This document shows, one piece after another, positions 16,833 through 26,777 of a DNA stretch of 64,000 bases. The notes under the pieces are model-generated. The model worked only from the letters and a program-made list of their open reading frames with translations. It was not told the DNA's origin and searched no databases. Origin of the DNA: an uncultured Bacteroidales bacterium (GTDB lineage Bacteria > Bacteroidota > Bacteroidia > Bacteroidales > UBA932); assembly GCA_905234475.1 (NCBI GenBank), contig CAJOHX010000004.1, forward strand, positions 1 to 64,000, given 5' to 3'. The first letter of the stretch is position 1. Each line of letters starts with the position of its first letter. The position numbers and the translations under genes were made by a program.

Positions 16833-17516
16833 ATGCGCAGAAAAATCTACGGTATTTTCGTGGCCGGCGGCAGCGGCACCCGGATGGGTGGAGACATCCC
16901 CAAGCAGTTTCTCCTGCTGGACGGGAGGCCCATTCTCCAGTGCACCATCGAGCGCTTCCTGGAGGCCGTTCCGGACATGAAAGTCATCACCGTGCTGCCC
17001 CGCGCCGGCTTCCAGACCTGGAAGGATCTCTGCGCCGCCTATTCCTTCAACTGCCCGCAGATGCTGGTGGCCGGCGGGCTGACCCGTTTCCACTCCGTGC
17101 AGAATGCGCTGAAGAAAGTGCCGGACGGCGCGATCGTGTGCATCCACGACGGCGTGCGGCCGCTGGTGACCCCCACCCTCATTTCGCGCATGCTGGAGCG
17201 CATGGAGCGCGAGGAGTGCCGCGCGCTGATCCCGGTCCTGCCGGTCACGGACACGCTGCGCGCCAGGGACCCGGAGCAGCCGGACCCGGACCGCGCCGCC
17301 GTGGTGGCCGTGCAGACCCCGCAGATATTCCGTTCGGAGGACATCAAGGCCGCCTACGCGCAGGCCTACGACCTGTCCTTCACGGACGACGCCTCCGTGG
17401 CCGCCAGAATAGGAATACCGCCCGCCTTCGAAGAGGGCGAGCGGTTCAATCTCAAGATCACGACCCCGGAGGACCTGGTCCTCGCGGAGGCGATCCTGTC
17501 TATACGGCAGGGGTAG
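16833..17516 (+). CDS. ispD: 2-C-methyl-D-erythritol 4-phosphate cytidylyltransferase
   Basis: VAGGSGTRMGGDIPKQFLLLDGRPI; IHDGVRPLV; VQTPQIFR. Confidence 0.93.
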   Translation: MRRKIYGIFVAGGSGTRMGGDIPKQFLLLDGRPILQCTIERFLEAVPDMKVITVLPRAGFQTWKDLCAAYSFNCPQMLVAGGLTRFHSVQNALKKVPDGAIVCIHDGVRPLVTPTLISRMLERMEREECRALIPVLPVTDTLRARDPEQPDPDRAAVVAVQTPQIFRSEDIKAAYAQAYDLSFTDDASVAARIGIPPAFEEGERFNLKITTPEDLVLAEAILSIRQG

Positions 17517-18000
17517 GATGGAAGGTGGTCGCCTTGTAGTCCTTAACCCACACTTCCCGCTCGAAGGACTGGTCCAGTGAGATCATTGTGTCCGTGGACT
17601 GGATGTAGGGAATCCGCTGGATCGTGTTGAGCAGGATGCTCATCAGGTGCTCGTTGTCAAAGCAGTACACCTTCAGGAAAAGCGCCGCCTTGCCGGTGAC
17701 GAAGTGGCATTCCACGATCTCGGGAATGTGCTTGAGCGCGGCGACGACGTCGGGATACTTGTTGTCCTCGGAGAGGTTCACGCTGATGAAGGCACAGACG
17801 TTCAGTCCGAGGGCGCCCGGCTTCACCACCATGCGGGAGCCGGTGATGACCCCGTTGTTCTCCATCTTGCGGACGCGCTGGTGGATGGCCGCGCCGGAAA
17901 TGCCGCATTCGCGGGCGATTTCCAGGAAGGGCATCCGGGCGTTGTTCACCAGGAAGGAGAGGATCTTCCGGTCGATTGCATCAATCTGGTAGTTGGACAT
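17500..18000 (-). CDS. Lrp/AsnC family transcriptional regulator
   Basis: IDAIDRKILSFLVNNARMPFLEIARECGISGAAIHQRVRKMENNGVI. Confidence 0.93.
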   Translation of the reverse strand: MSNYQIDAIDRKILSFLVNNARMPFLEIARECGISGAAIHQRVRKMENNGVITGSRMVVKPGALGLNVCAFISVNLSEDNKYPDVVAALKHIPEIVECHFVTGKAALFLKVYCFDNEHLMSILLNTIQRIPYIQSTDTMISLDQSFEREVWVKDYKATTFHPTPAV

Positions 18001-18016
18001 ACGCTATTGGGTTGTA

Positions 18017-20329
18017 TTATGATTTCTTTCGGAATCGTCTGGCCTTGGGCGCCGCGCCCGGCTCCGGGGCGGTCTCGATGATCCGGCGGCAGTCCTCCTC
18101 CGTCAGGAGGGAGGCGTCGGTCCCGCGCGGAATGCGGTAGTTGCGCTCGCCGCACTTGACGTACGGGCCGTAGCGGCCCTGCAGCACGGAGATGCCCGCC
18201 TCCGGGAATTCCCGGATCACCGGGGTGGCATTAGCGCCCGAAAGGGCCTCCTGCACGAGCCGGATGCATTCCTGCTGGCCGATGCGCTGCGGATCCGCGC
18301 CGCGCGGCAGGGAGATGTTCTTGTCGCCGTATTTGACGTAAGGGCCGAAACGCCCCTTCATTACGAAGATGTCCACGCCTTCGTAGTTGCCCACCCGGCG
18401 GGGGAATTCCAGCAGCTTGAGCGCCTCCTGGAGCGTGATGGTCTCGATGAGCTGGCCCTTCACCAGGCTGGCCGACTGGCGGTCGTCGCCCTCGCCCTTC
18501 TGGACGTAGGCGCCGAACTGGCCGAAGCGGGCCACGACGGGCTTGCCGTCCGCCGGGTCCACACCCAGCTCCCGCTCCACGTGGGCGAACTGGCGGTCCT
18601 CCATCATGGTCTCCACTTTCTTGTGGAATTGGCCATAAAGCGTTGCGATGACCTCGTTCCAGACAAGCTCGCCGTCCGCGATCCGGTCGAAATCCTTCTC
18701 CACGTTGGCCGTGAAATCATAGTCCATGATCTTCGGGAAGCTCTCCACCAGGTAGTCCGACACGATCATGCCGATCTCCTGCGGGATGAGCTTGCCGCGC
18801 TCCGCGCCCACGGTCTCGTTCTTGACGGATTCCACGACCGTGGAGCCCTTGAGCGCGAGGTTGGTCACGGGGACCTTGCGGCCCTCGACGTCACCTTTGT
18901 AGAGGTAGCCGCGGCCCGTGGTCAGGGTGGAGATGGTCGGGGCGTAGGTGGACGGGCGTCCGATGCCGAGCTCCTCCAGCTTCTTGACGAGGGTGGCCTC
19001 GGAATAGCGGGCCGGCGCCGCGGTGTACTTGCATTCGGCCGTGATGCCTTTCGCCGTGAGCGGGTCGCCTTCGGACATCGGCGGGAGGATGGTGTTGTCC
19101 TCCGCCACGTCGTCGTCGCTGCCCTCCATGTAGAGCTTCAGGAAGCCGTCGAAGAGCACTTCCGTGGCCTGGATGCCGTATTGCTCGGGACGCTTGTCGG
19201 AGGCCACCTTGATGGCGGTACCGAGCACCTGGGCCTCGGCCATCTGGGAGGCGACGGTGCGCTTCCAAATCAGCTCGTAGAGCTTTTTCTCCTGCGCGGT
19301 GCCTTCGATGTCGGTGTTGGCGATATAGGTCGGGCGGATGGCTTCGTGCGCCTCCTGGGCGCCCTTGGAGCGCGTCTTGTACTGGCGCGGGTGCGAATAT
19401 TCGGGTCCGAAATTGTCCAGGATGAACTGCTTGGCAGTGCCGAGCGCGAGGGAGGACAGGTTGGTCGAGTCCGTACGCATGTAGGTGATGAGACCCCGCT
19501 CGTAGAGCCCCTGCGCCAGGCGCATGGTCAGCGCCACGGGGAAGCGGAGCTTGCGGGAAGCCTCCTGCTGGAGCGTGGAGGTCGTGAACGGCGGAGCCGG
19601 GAAACGGGTGGCTTCCTTCTTCTCGACAGAAGCGACGCGGTACACGGCGCCAATGCTGTCCTGCAGGAAGGCGCGGGCCTGGTCGATGGTGGCGAAGCGG
19701 GTGTCCAACTGCCCTTTCACCTTGACGTCCCCGACCAGGAACTGCGCTTCCACCTTATAATAAGGGGTGCTGTCGAAACCGATGATCTCCTTCTCGCGGT
19801 CCACCACCAGGCGGAGCGCCACGGACTGGACCCGGCCGGCGGACAGGCCGCGCTGGACCTTGCGCCACAGGATCGGGGAGAGCTCGAAGCCCACGAGGCG
19901 GTCCAGCACGCGCCGGGCCTGCTGCGCCTTGACGAGGTTGTCGTCGATGTCGCGGGGGTTCTCGATGGCGTGGAGGATCGCGTCTTTGGTGATCTCGTGG
20001 AAGACGATGCGGCGGGTGCGGCTGCGGTCCAGGCCAAGCGTCTCGACAAGGTGCCAGGAGATGGCTTCTCCCTCGCGGTCCTCATCGGAAGCCAGCCAGA
20101 CGAGCTGCGCCTGGTCGGCGGCTTTCTTCAGGTCGGCGACGACTTTTTTCTTGTCCGCGGGGACCACGTATTCGGGCTTGAAGCCGTCGGCGATGTCGAC
20201 GCTGAGCTTCTTCTCCTGCAGGTCCCGGATGTGTCCGAAACTGGACTTGACCGTGTAATCCCTGCCTAAATATTTCTGGATGGTCTTCGCCTTGGCCGGC
20301 GACTCCACGATGACTAAATTCCCCTCCAT
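18017..20329 (-). CDS. topA: type I DNA topoisomerase
   Basis: LVIVESPAKAKTIQKYLG; ITYMRTDSTNLS; C-terminal repeats. Confidence 0.96.
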   Translation of the reverse strand: MEGNLVIVESPAKAKTIQKYLGRDYTVKSSFGHIRDLQEKKLSVDIADGFKPEYVVPADKKKVVADLKKAADQAQLVWLASDEDREGEAISWHLVETLGLDRSRTRRIVFHEITKDAILHAIENPRDIDDNLVKAQQARRVLDRLVGFELSPILWRKVQRGLSAGRVQSVALRLVVDREKEIIGFDSTPYYKVEAQFLVGDVKVKGQLDTRFATIDQARAFLQDSIGAVYRVASVEKKEATRFPAPPFTTSTLQQEASRKLRFPVALTMRLAQGLYERGLITYMRTDSTNLSSLALGTAKQFILDNFGPEYSHPRQYKTRSKGAQEAHEAIRPTYIANTDIEGTAQEKKLYELIWKRTVASQMAEAQVLGTAIKVASDKRPEQYGIQATEVLFDGFLKLYMEGSDDDVAEDNTILPPMSEGDPLTAKGITAECKYTAAPARYSEATLVKKLEELGIGRPSTYAPTISTLTTGRGYLYKGDVEGRKVPVTNLALKGSTVVESVKNETVGAERGKLIPQEIGMIVSDYLVESFPKIMDYDFTANVEKDFDRIADGELVWNEVIATLYGQFHKKVETMMEDRQFAHVERELGVDPADGKPVVARFGQFGAYVQKGEGDDRQSASLVKGQLIETITLQEALKLLEFPRRVGNYEGVDIFVMKGRFGPYVKYGDKNISLPRGADPQRIGQQECIRLVQEALSGANATPVIREFPEAGISVLQGRYGPYVKCGERNYRIPRGTDASLLTEEDCRRIIETAPEPGAAPKARRFRKKS

Positions 20330-20397
20330 TTCTCGTTCTTTAGGTTTTCAGACTGCAAAGAAAATCACAAACTCGGTAATTTTCAAAATATAATCGT

Positions 20398-20405
20398 TAA
20401 TTTTG
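20398..20405 (+). promoter_or_regulatory. putative -7 box (TAATTTTG) for PBP1A gene
   Basis: TAnnTTTG motif 31 bp upstream of ATG. Confidence 0.4.
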
Positions 20406-20436
20406 CGCTCAGTAATCTGGAGTCATAATATTTATT

Positions 20437-22833
20437 ATGACATTTTTTTCGCCGATGAAAGAGAAGAACAAGAAAAAGATCGTCAAGTGGTTTTGGATCC
20501 TGGTCGCGGCTCCTTTCGCCCTTGTTCTCCTGCTCCTGCTGCTGGTGGGCATCTTCGCCAAGATCCCCTCATTCGAGGAGCTGGAGCACCCGGACAACAA
20601 GCTGGCCACCCAGGTCATCGCAGAGAACGGAGAAGTTCTCGCCACCTTCCATATCGAGAACCGTACCTATGTCAGCTACGACGAGCTGTCCCCCCACCTG
20701 GTGAACGCCGCGGTGGCCACGGAGGACGCCCGTTTCTACAAGCATTCCGGCATTGACATGAAAGGTCTCGCGCGCGTGCTCGTGAAGACGCTCCTGCTGC
20801 GCGATTCCAGCCAGGGCGGCGGCAGCACCATCACCCAGCAGCTCGCCAAGACCCTGTATCCCCGCCAGGAGATCCGGAGCAAGTTCCAGATGGTCTTCAT
20901 CAAGCTCAAGGAGTGGATCACCGCCGTCAAGATCGAGCGCGACTACACCAAGAACGAGATCGTGGACATGTACCTCAACTCCATCTTCTTCGGCAGCAGC
21001 GCCTATGGCGTCAAGGCTGCCGCGGAGACGTACTTCGCCAAGGAACCCGCGGACCTGACCGTCGAGGAGGCGGCCCTGCTGGTGGGCATGGTCAACAAAC
21101 CCACGCGCTACAACCCCGTCCTCAACCCCGACCGCTCCCTGGAGCGCCGCAATTTCGTCATCGGCCAGATGGAGAAGAACGGCTACCTGACCGCCGCGGA
21201 GCGCGATTCCATCCGCGCCATCCCCATCACGCTCAACTTCCAGGTGCAGGACCACAACGCCGGCCGCGCCCCGTATTTCCGCGACATGCTCCGCCGCGAC
21301 ATGTCCGCCCAGCGCCCGCGCCGGGAGGACTACCAGTGGCCGGAGGATTTCGCGCACGACTCGCTCCGCTGGCGCGACGACCCGATCTACGGCTGGCTCA
21401 ACAAGCACAAGAAAAACGACGGCTCGTCCTACGACCTCGACCGGGACGGCCTGCGCATCTATACTACCATTAACTACAAGATGCAGCAGTACGCCGAGGA
21501 GGCCGTGGCGGAGCACATGGGCAAGAACCTCCAGCCCGCCTTCGACCGCGAGCTGCGCGGCAAGCGCAACCGCCCCTTCGCCAACGACGTGGACACCAAG
21601 ACCGCCAACACGCTGATGAACCAGGCGCGCCGCTGGAGCGACCGCTACCGCCTGCAGCACCGCGCCGGCAAGTCGGACGAGGAGATCCTCGCCCAGTTCT
21701 CCAAGCCGGAGAAGATGCGCGTCTTCGCGTGGAACGCCAAGGGCTACATCGACACCACGATGACCCCGGACGACTCCATCCGCTACTACAAGAGCTTCCT
21801 GCGCTGCGGCTTCATGGCCATCGAGCCCAACACCGGCTACATCAAGGCCTATGTCGGCGGCCCCAACTACCGCTATTTCAAATACGACAACGTTCGCCAG
21901 GGCAAGCGCCAGGTCGGCTCGACCATCAAGCCGTACCTGTATACCCTCGCCATGCAGGAGGGCATGACCCCCTGCGACCGGGTGGTCCTGCTGCCGCAGA
22001 CCTTCGTCCTGCCCAACGGCAACGTCTGGACGCCGCGAAGCACGGACAAGCAGGAGATGATCGGCCAGATCGTCACGCTCCGCTGGGGCCTCGCCCACAG
22101 CTCCAACAACGTGTCGGCCTTCCTGATGAAGGAGCTCGGCCCCGCCGCCCTCGTGCGCATGGTGCACCAGATGGGCGTGCAGACGCACCTGGATGAGGTT
22201 TATTCCCTGTGCGTGGGCGCCGCCGAAGTCCCCGTATTCGACATGGTGGCCGCCTTCAACACCTTCCCTTCGCACGGCACCTACGTCACCCCGCTCTATG
22301 TCACCCGCATCACCGACAGCGACGGGCGCGAGATCGACACCTTCTCCAACCAGAAGCACGACGTAATCTCCGAGCAGACGGCCTACCTGATGGTGGACCT
22401 GATGCGCGGCGTAGTCAACGAAGGCACCGGCAACCGCCTGCGCTCCGTGTACAAACTGCTCGGCGAGGTGGCCGGCAAGACCGGCACGACCAACGACAAC
22501 TCCGACGGCTGGTTCATCGGCTACACGCCCAACATCACCGCCGGCGTGTGGGTGGGCGGCGAGGACCGCTACGTCCACTTCGCCTCCACCGCCCTGGGCC
22601 AGGGTGCCAACGCCTCCCTGCCGATCTGGGGCATCTGGATGCAGAAGTGCCTGGCCGACCCGACCATCGGCTGGTCCATGGAAGACGACCATTTCCAAGC
22701 CCCGAGCGGCGGCGCGCTGCTGTACAACTGCGCCACCGACGGTTCCTTCCTGGGCGGCTACGGCGATGACTACATGGGTTCCGACGGCGCCGGCGGCGAG
22801 CGGGACGAAGAAGAAGATTACTATTTCAATTAG
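20437..22833 (+). CDS. penicillin-binding protein 1A (transglycosylase/transpeptidase)
   Basis: ATEDARFYKHSGID; GGSTITQQLAK; RQVGSTIKPYLY; GKTGTTNDN. Confidence 0.95.
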   Translation: MTFFSPMKEKNKKKIVKWFWILVAAPFALVLLLLLLVGIFAKIPSFEELEHPDNKLATQVIAENGEVLATFHIENRTYVSYDELSPHLVNAAVATEDARFYKHSGIDMKGLARVLVKTLLLRDSSQGGGSTITQQLAKTLYPRQEIRSKFQMVFIKLKEWITAVKIERDYTKNEIVDMYLNSIFFGSSAYGVKAAAETYFAKEPADLTVEEAALLVGMVNKPTRYNPVLNPDRSLERRNFVIGQMEKNGYLTAAERDSIRAIPITLNFQVQDHNAGRAPYFRDMLRRDMSAQRPRREDYQWPEDFAHDSLRWRDDPIYGWLNKHKKNDGSSYDLDRDGLRIYTTINYKMQQYAEEAVAEHMGKNLQPAFDRELRGKRNRPFANDVDTKTANTLMNQARRWSDRYRLQHRAGKSDEEILAQFSKPEKMRVFAWNAKGYIDTTMTPDDSIRYYKSFLRCGFMAIEPNTGYIKAYVGGPNYRYFKYDNVRQGKRQVGSTIKPYLYTLAMQEGMTPCDRVVLLPQTFVLPNGNVWTPRSTDKQEMIGQIVTLRWGLAHSSNNVSAFLMKELGPAALVRMVHQMGVQTHLDEVYSLCVGAAEVPVFDMVAAFNTFPSHGTYVTPLYVTRITDSDGREIDTFSNQKHDVISEQTAYLMVDLMRGVVNEGTGNRLRSVYKLLGEVAGKTGTTNDNSDGWFIGYTPNITAGVWVGGEDRYVHFASTALGQGANASLPIWGIWMQKCLADPTIGWSMEDDHFQAPSGGALLYNCATDGSFLGGYGDDYMGSDGAGGERDEEEDYYFN

Positions 22834-22840
22834 CCCTCCT

Positions 22841-23857
22841 ATGAGCAAATACAAAACCATCGCCGTCATCTACGGCAGCGACTCCTCCGAGTGGGAGGTC
22901 TCCTGCCGCAGCGGGGAGTTTGTCGCCTCCCGCATCGACGGCAGCGAATACGACGTGTACGAGATCTTCGCCCGCTTCGGCAAGTGGCAGCTCGTCGCCG
23001 CCAAGAAGCGCAATTCGATGCGTGTCACGTTCCCCGAAGGGTCCCGCCCGGAGGTGGACAAGACCGATTTCACCGTGCAGGTGCTCGGCGAGCGCGTCAA
23101 GTTTGACTTCGCCTACATCGTGCAGCACGGCGCGCCCGGGGAGACGGGCCAGATCGAGGGCTACCTCGAGATGCTCGGCATCCCGTGCAGCACCTGCGAT
23201 TCCAGCACCTGCTCGATTGTCTTCGACAAATACGCCTGCAAGTGCTATATCCGCGAGCTCGGGCTCGCGAAATGCGCCCCCGACGTGTTCATCCGCCACG
23301 GCATGGACCACGAGGAGATGAAGGCCGAGGTGGCGCGCAAGCTGCAGTTCCCCGTGTTCGTGAAGCCCACGCAGGGCGGCTCCAGCTTCGGCGTCACGCG
23401 CGTGACGAAGCCGGAGGATGTCGGACCCGCCGTCCAGTTCGCTTTCAGCGAGAACCATACGGTGCTCATCGAGCAGGGCATCAGCGGCCGTGAGCTCACC
23501 TGCGCGGCGTATTTCGACGGCAAGGAAGTTAAGACGCTTCCGCTGATCGAGATTGTCTCCGACAACGAGTATTTCGACTACGACGCCAAGTACAACGGCC
23601 ACAGCCAGGAGATCTGCCCCGCCCCCGTGTCCGACGAGGTCCGCGAGCTGGTGCAGAAGACCACGGCCAGGATCTATTTCCGGCTGGGCTGCCGGGGCGT
23701 CGTCCGCATGGACTACATCCTCGCCGAGGACGGGCTGTACTTCCTGGAGATCAACACGATCCCGGGCATGACGAGCGCTTCGCTCGTGCCCCGGATGGTC
23801 CGCACCGCCGGTCTGGACATGACCGCCTTCCTGACGACCATCATCGAGAACTGCTAG
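22841..23857 (+). CDS. ddl: D-alanine--D-alanine ligase
   Basis: ATP-grasp motifs VKPTQGGSSFGVTRV and INTIPGMTSASLVPRM. Confidence 0.92.
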   Translation: MSKYKTIAVIYGSDSSEWEVSCRSGEFVASRIDGSEYDVYEIFARFGKWQLVAAKKRNSMRVTFPEGSRPEVDKTDFTVQVLGERVKFDFAYIVQHGAPGETGQIEGYLEMLGIPCSTCDSSTCSIVFDKYACKCYIRELGLAKCAPDVFIRHGMDHEEMKAEVARKLQFPVFVKPTQGGSSFGVTRVTKPEDVGPAVQFAFSENHTVLIEQGISGRELTCAAYFDGKEVKTLPLIEIVSDNEYFDYDAKYNGHSQEICPAPVSDEVRELVQKTTARIYFRLGCRGVVRMDYILAEDGLYFLEINTIPGMTSASLVPRMVRTAGLDMTAFLTTIIENC

Positions 23858-23860
23858 CGC

Positions 23861-24748
23861 GTGCTGCTCGCTGATTTCATCCGCAGCGGGACTGCCCGCC
23901 TGGAGAGCCTTTACCCTTCGCCTGAGGCGAGGGGTTTGGTTTTGATGCTCTGCCGCGAGCGGCTCGGGGTGACGAATTATACGCACATCGTCGAGCCGGA
24001 GTCGGCCGTGCCGCCGGAGCGCGAGGCGGACCTGGAGGCGGACCTGCGGCGCCTTTGCGCCGGGGAGCCGATCCAGTATGTGCTGGGGGTTGCGGAGTTC
24101 TGCGGGCACCGTTTCGCCGTGGGGCCGGGTGTGCTCGTCCCGCGGCCGGAGACGGAGCTGCTGGTCGCCGAGACCGTCCGCGCGCTGCGCGAGATGCCGC
24201 TCGACCGGGGGCCGCGGGTGCTTGATCTGTGCACCGGTTCCGGGTGCATCGCCTGGTCCGTCGCCCTCGAAATCCGCGACGCGCAGGTCATTGGCGTTGA
24301 CCTGTCTGAAGATGCCCTGCGCTATGCGCGCAACCAATTCCCGTCATCCGCCGGCTCTTCTTCGTCATTCGCCGGCTTGACCGGCGAATCTCCCACCTTC
24401 CTGCAGGCCGACATCCTCGACACGGAGCAGGCCTTCCCCTATGGCCCCTTCGATGCGGTCGTCAGCAATCCCCCGTACGTGATGGAGCGCGAGCGGGCGC
24501 TGATGCGCCCCAACGTGCTCGACTGGGAGCCCGCCAGCGCGCTGTTTGTCCCCGACGACGATCCGCTGCTTTTCTACCGGGCGGTCGCCCGCTGGGCGCA
24601 GCGTTTTCTGCGGCCCGGTGGCGTCGGCCTCGTCGAAATCAACGAGGCGCTCGGCCCCGAAACCGCCGCCGTCTTCCGCGCCGCCGGATTCAAAAACGTA
24701 CAAATCCTCCCGGATTTCGCCCACAAAAACCGCTTTATCCGATTCTAA
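23861..24748 (+). CDS. prmC: peptide chain release factor N5-glutamine methyltransferase
   Basis: VLDLCTGSGCIAWSVA; VVSNPPYV; GTG start; contains in-frame palindromic repeat. Confidence 0.9.
   Translation: MLLADFIRSGTARLESLYPSPEARGLVLMLCRERLGVTNYTHIVEPESAVPPEREADLEADLRRLCAGEPIQYVLGVAEFCGHRFAVGPGVLVPRPETELLVAETVRALREMPLDRGPRVLDLCTGSGCIAWSVALEIRDAQVIGVDLSEDALRYARNQFPSSAGSSSSFAGLTGESPTFLQADILDTEQAFPYGPFDAVVSNPPYVMERERALMRPNVLDWEPASALFVPDDDPLLFYRAVARWAQRFLRPGGVGLVEINEALGPETAAVFRAAGFKNVQILPDFAHKNRFIRF
24341..24392. repeat. palindromic element inside prmC (partial plus full copy)
   Basis: ccgtcatccgccggc then cgtcattcgccggcttgaccggcgaatctccc. Confidence 0.8.
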
Positions 24749-24884
24749 AAGCCGGCAGGCAGTGCCCCGGCAAACCCGTGATATATATAATTGCGGGACA
24801 GCTGCCAGTTGGCGGAGTCTGGCGGCAGATTGCTGAATCGGAAAAACGGAATCTAAACGTTTAAAAGGAGGGGAAAACGGCTAA

Positions 24885-24914
24885 TTGTTCGTCAATTTGC
24901 AGTCGAACAAATTG
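24885..24914 (+). promoter_or_regulatory. overlapping inverted repeats immediately upstream of a lipoprotein start
   Basis: ttgttcg/cgaacaa (24885-24891/24904-24910) and caatttg/caaattg (24893-24899/24908-24914), sharing caa. Confidence 0.4.
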
Positions 24915-24922
24915 ATTGCAAA

Positions 24923-26107
24923 ATGAAAACAATGAAACGACTTCTTCCGCTCGGGCTGCTGCTGTTTGCCCTTGCCCTCACCGCCTGCGAAGGGCAGAAA
25001 AACCGCCTCGATCCCACCCCGGCCGACAACGGGCTCTTCACCCTGTCCGACGTGGCCAGAATCCTCTCCGACCTGCCGCTGGAACGCGACCACCTCGCCG
25101 AAGTCCACGACGCAGTCAGTGCCTCGTCGGGCCACGGCTACGACGAGGAGTACCTCCTCTCCGACCTGTTCAACGCGCCCGGCGCAGGCGTGGGCGACAA
25201 CGGCGAAAGCACCAAGGCCGGCGGTTATGCCACGCCGCTTCGCGACCTGTTCGCCGACTACTTCGCGCGCACCTACGGCACCAAGGCCGGGGCCGCGGAC
25301 GTCGAGCGCTACATCGACGAACTGAGCGGATCCGACATGCAGATCTACTGGCCGTTCTCACAAGACTGGGACGGCAAGAGCTTCCCCATTGTCACCTTCG
25401 ACCCGGGCTACGGTGCCGAATCCAACTACGGCTATGAAGTCCGCATTGACGCCTCCGGCGCCCACGTGGTGGACTCCGTCCTCGTCACCGAGCAGGTGGC
25501 CATGGAGCGCCCTGTGTGGGTGATCAACCGCAACGACGATGCGGCCTTCACGCCCTGGGAGCTATTTGCCGAAGAGCAGACCAAGGCCGGCAAGGACAAC
25601 AAGACGACAACCGCGGAGAACGAGTACATCTTCAGCATCTGCAATTTCAAGATGCTCCGCCACTACGACTCCTGGTTCGCCGGCGCGTCGGAATTTTTCA
25701 TCAAGACCGGCGCCGTGGACGGCTTCAAGGCGACCAAGGACGAGGAGCTCAAGAATTACTCGCCCAGCATGACGGATTTCATGGTCGTGGTGCGGCGCAA
25801 CCAGCTGGGCAAAAAGATTCCCTTCAACGCCGTCCTGCTGACCAATTTCACGGACCAGATGGAGAAGATTGCCTTCATGGTGATCGAGGACGACGGCGGC
25901 ACGACCACCAGCTGGAAATGCAGCGCCGTGGTCAAGTACAACTCCAAGCAGTACGGCTTCGAGCTGGAGATTCCCTACAAGGACAAGGACGATGTCGTCT
26001 GGCGCGGCCAGCTCACCCGCAATTATTTCAAGGATCTCTTCGACAAGGGCGGCGGCACCCTCACCAGCCGCCTCGGCGACGTCGAGATCACCTTCGCCCT
26101 GGAGTAA
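24923..26107 (+). CDS. hypothetical lipoprotein
   Basis: MKTMKRLLPLGLLLFALALTACEG lipobox; 394 aa intact ORF. Confidence 0.7.
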   Translation: MKTMKRLLPLGLLLFALALTACEGQKNRLDPTPADNGLFTLSDVARILSDLPLERDHLAEVHDAVSASSGHGYDEEYLLSDLFNAPGAGVGDNGESTKAGGYATPLRDLFADYFARTYGTKAGAADVERYIDELSGSDMQIYWPFSQDWDGKSFPIVTFDPGYGAESNYGYEVRIDASGAHVVDSVLVTEQVAMERPVWVINRNDDAAFTPWELFAEEQTKAGKDNKTTTAENEYIFSICNFKMLRHYDSWFAGASEFFIKTGAVDGFKATKDEELKNYSPSMTDFMVVVRRNQLGKKIPFNAVLLTNFTDQMEKIAFMVIEDDGGTTTSWKCSAVVKYNSKQYGFELEIPYKDKDDVVWRGQLTRNYFKDLFDKGGGTLTSRLGDVEITFALE

Positions 26108-26130
26108 TCCGTCATATAACTAATATTTTT

Positions 26131-26173
26131 CTATTAAATAGTAAAATGTTTAATAGAATTATTACTATCTTTG
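26131..26173 (+). promoter_or_regulatory. hicAB promoter/operator
   Basis: CTATTAAA-N10-TTTAATAG (26131-26156) and TATCTTTG (26166-26173). Confidence 0.55.
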
Positions 26174-26184
26174 TATCGCTTGCT

Positions 26185-26373
26185 ATGAAATACACCGAGT
26201 TTCATCGGCTCGTTCTGGCCAACGGCTGGACGAAACTCCGGCAACTGGGCTCCAGCCATATTATTTACAAAAAGGGGGACCGGACCTACCCGGTCCCCTA
26301 TCATGGAGGAAAAGAAGTGGGCCGGGGGCTGGAAAGGAAAATGCGAAAAGAAATGGGATTAAAAAAAGTATGA
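26185..26373 (+). CDS. hicA: HicA-family toxin
   Basis: MKYTEFHRLVLANGWTKLRQLGSSHIIYKKGDRTYPVPYHGGKEVGRGLERKM. Confidence 0.85.
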   Translation: MKYTEFHRLVLANGWTKLRQLGSSHIIYKKGDRTYPVPYHGGKEVGRGLERKMRKEMGLKKV

Positions 26374-26777
26374 CGACAATTGAAGCAATGATCGAACGGG
26401 CGTCCGACGGCACATTCGATGTCTACTGCAAGGATGAAATTTTCTCCGGGGCCGGGACGACCCTCGAAACGGCAAAGGAAGACATGGCACGGCAGATGGC
26501 TTTCTACAAGGAAACAGCCATCCAGGAAGGATTCAAATACCCGGCATTCCTGGATGAAGCGTATGAGATCCATTATTCCGTGGAGGTCACCAGTTTGTTG
26601 AAGTACTATGTCAATTCCGGAATCTTTTCGCTGGCCGGCATGGAAAAGATCACCGGCATCAACCAGAAACAATTGTGGTCCTATCTGAACGGCACAAAGC
26701 CCCGCAAGGCCCAGGCGGAGCGCATTGAGCGCGGCTTCCGCACCCTGAAAAACGACCTGGCTATGCTGTTTGCGTGA
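26370..26777 (+). CDS. hicB: HicB-family antitoxin with C-terminal HTH
   Basis: MIERASDGTFDVYCKDEIFSGAGTTLETAKEDM; 4-bp overlap with hicA. Confidence 0.85.
   Translation: MTTIEAMIERASDGTFDVYCKDEIFSGAGTTLETAKEDMARQMAFYKETAIQEGFKYPAFLDEAYEIHYSVEVTSLLKYYVNSGIFSLAGMEKITGINQKQLWSYLNGTKPRKAQAERIERGFRTLKNDLAMLFA

Noticed and set aside
18581-20269. 562-aa plus-strand ORF
   Set aside because: Shadow ORF of topA.
22604-22840. N-terminal extension of the Ddl ORF
   Set aside because: Lies in a different frame of PBP1A; MSKYKTIAVIYG at 22841 is the natural start.
20569-22869. 766-aa minus-strand ORF
   Set aside because: Shadow ORF of the PBP1A gene.
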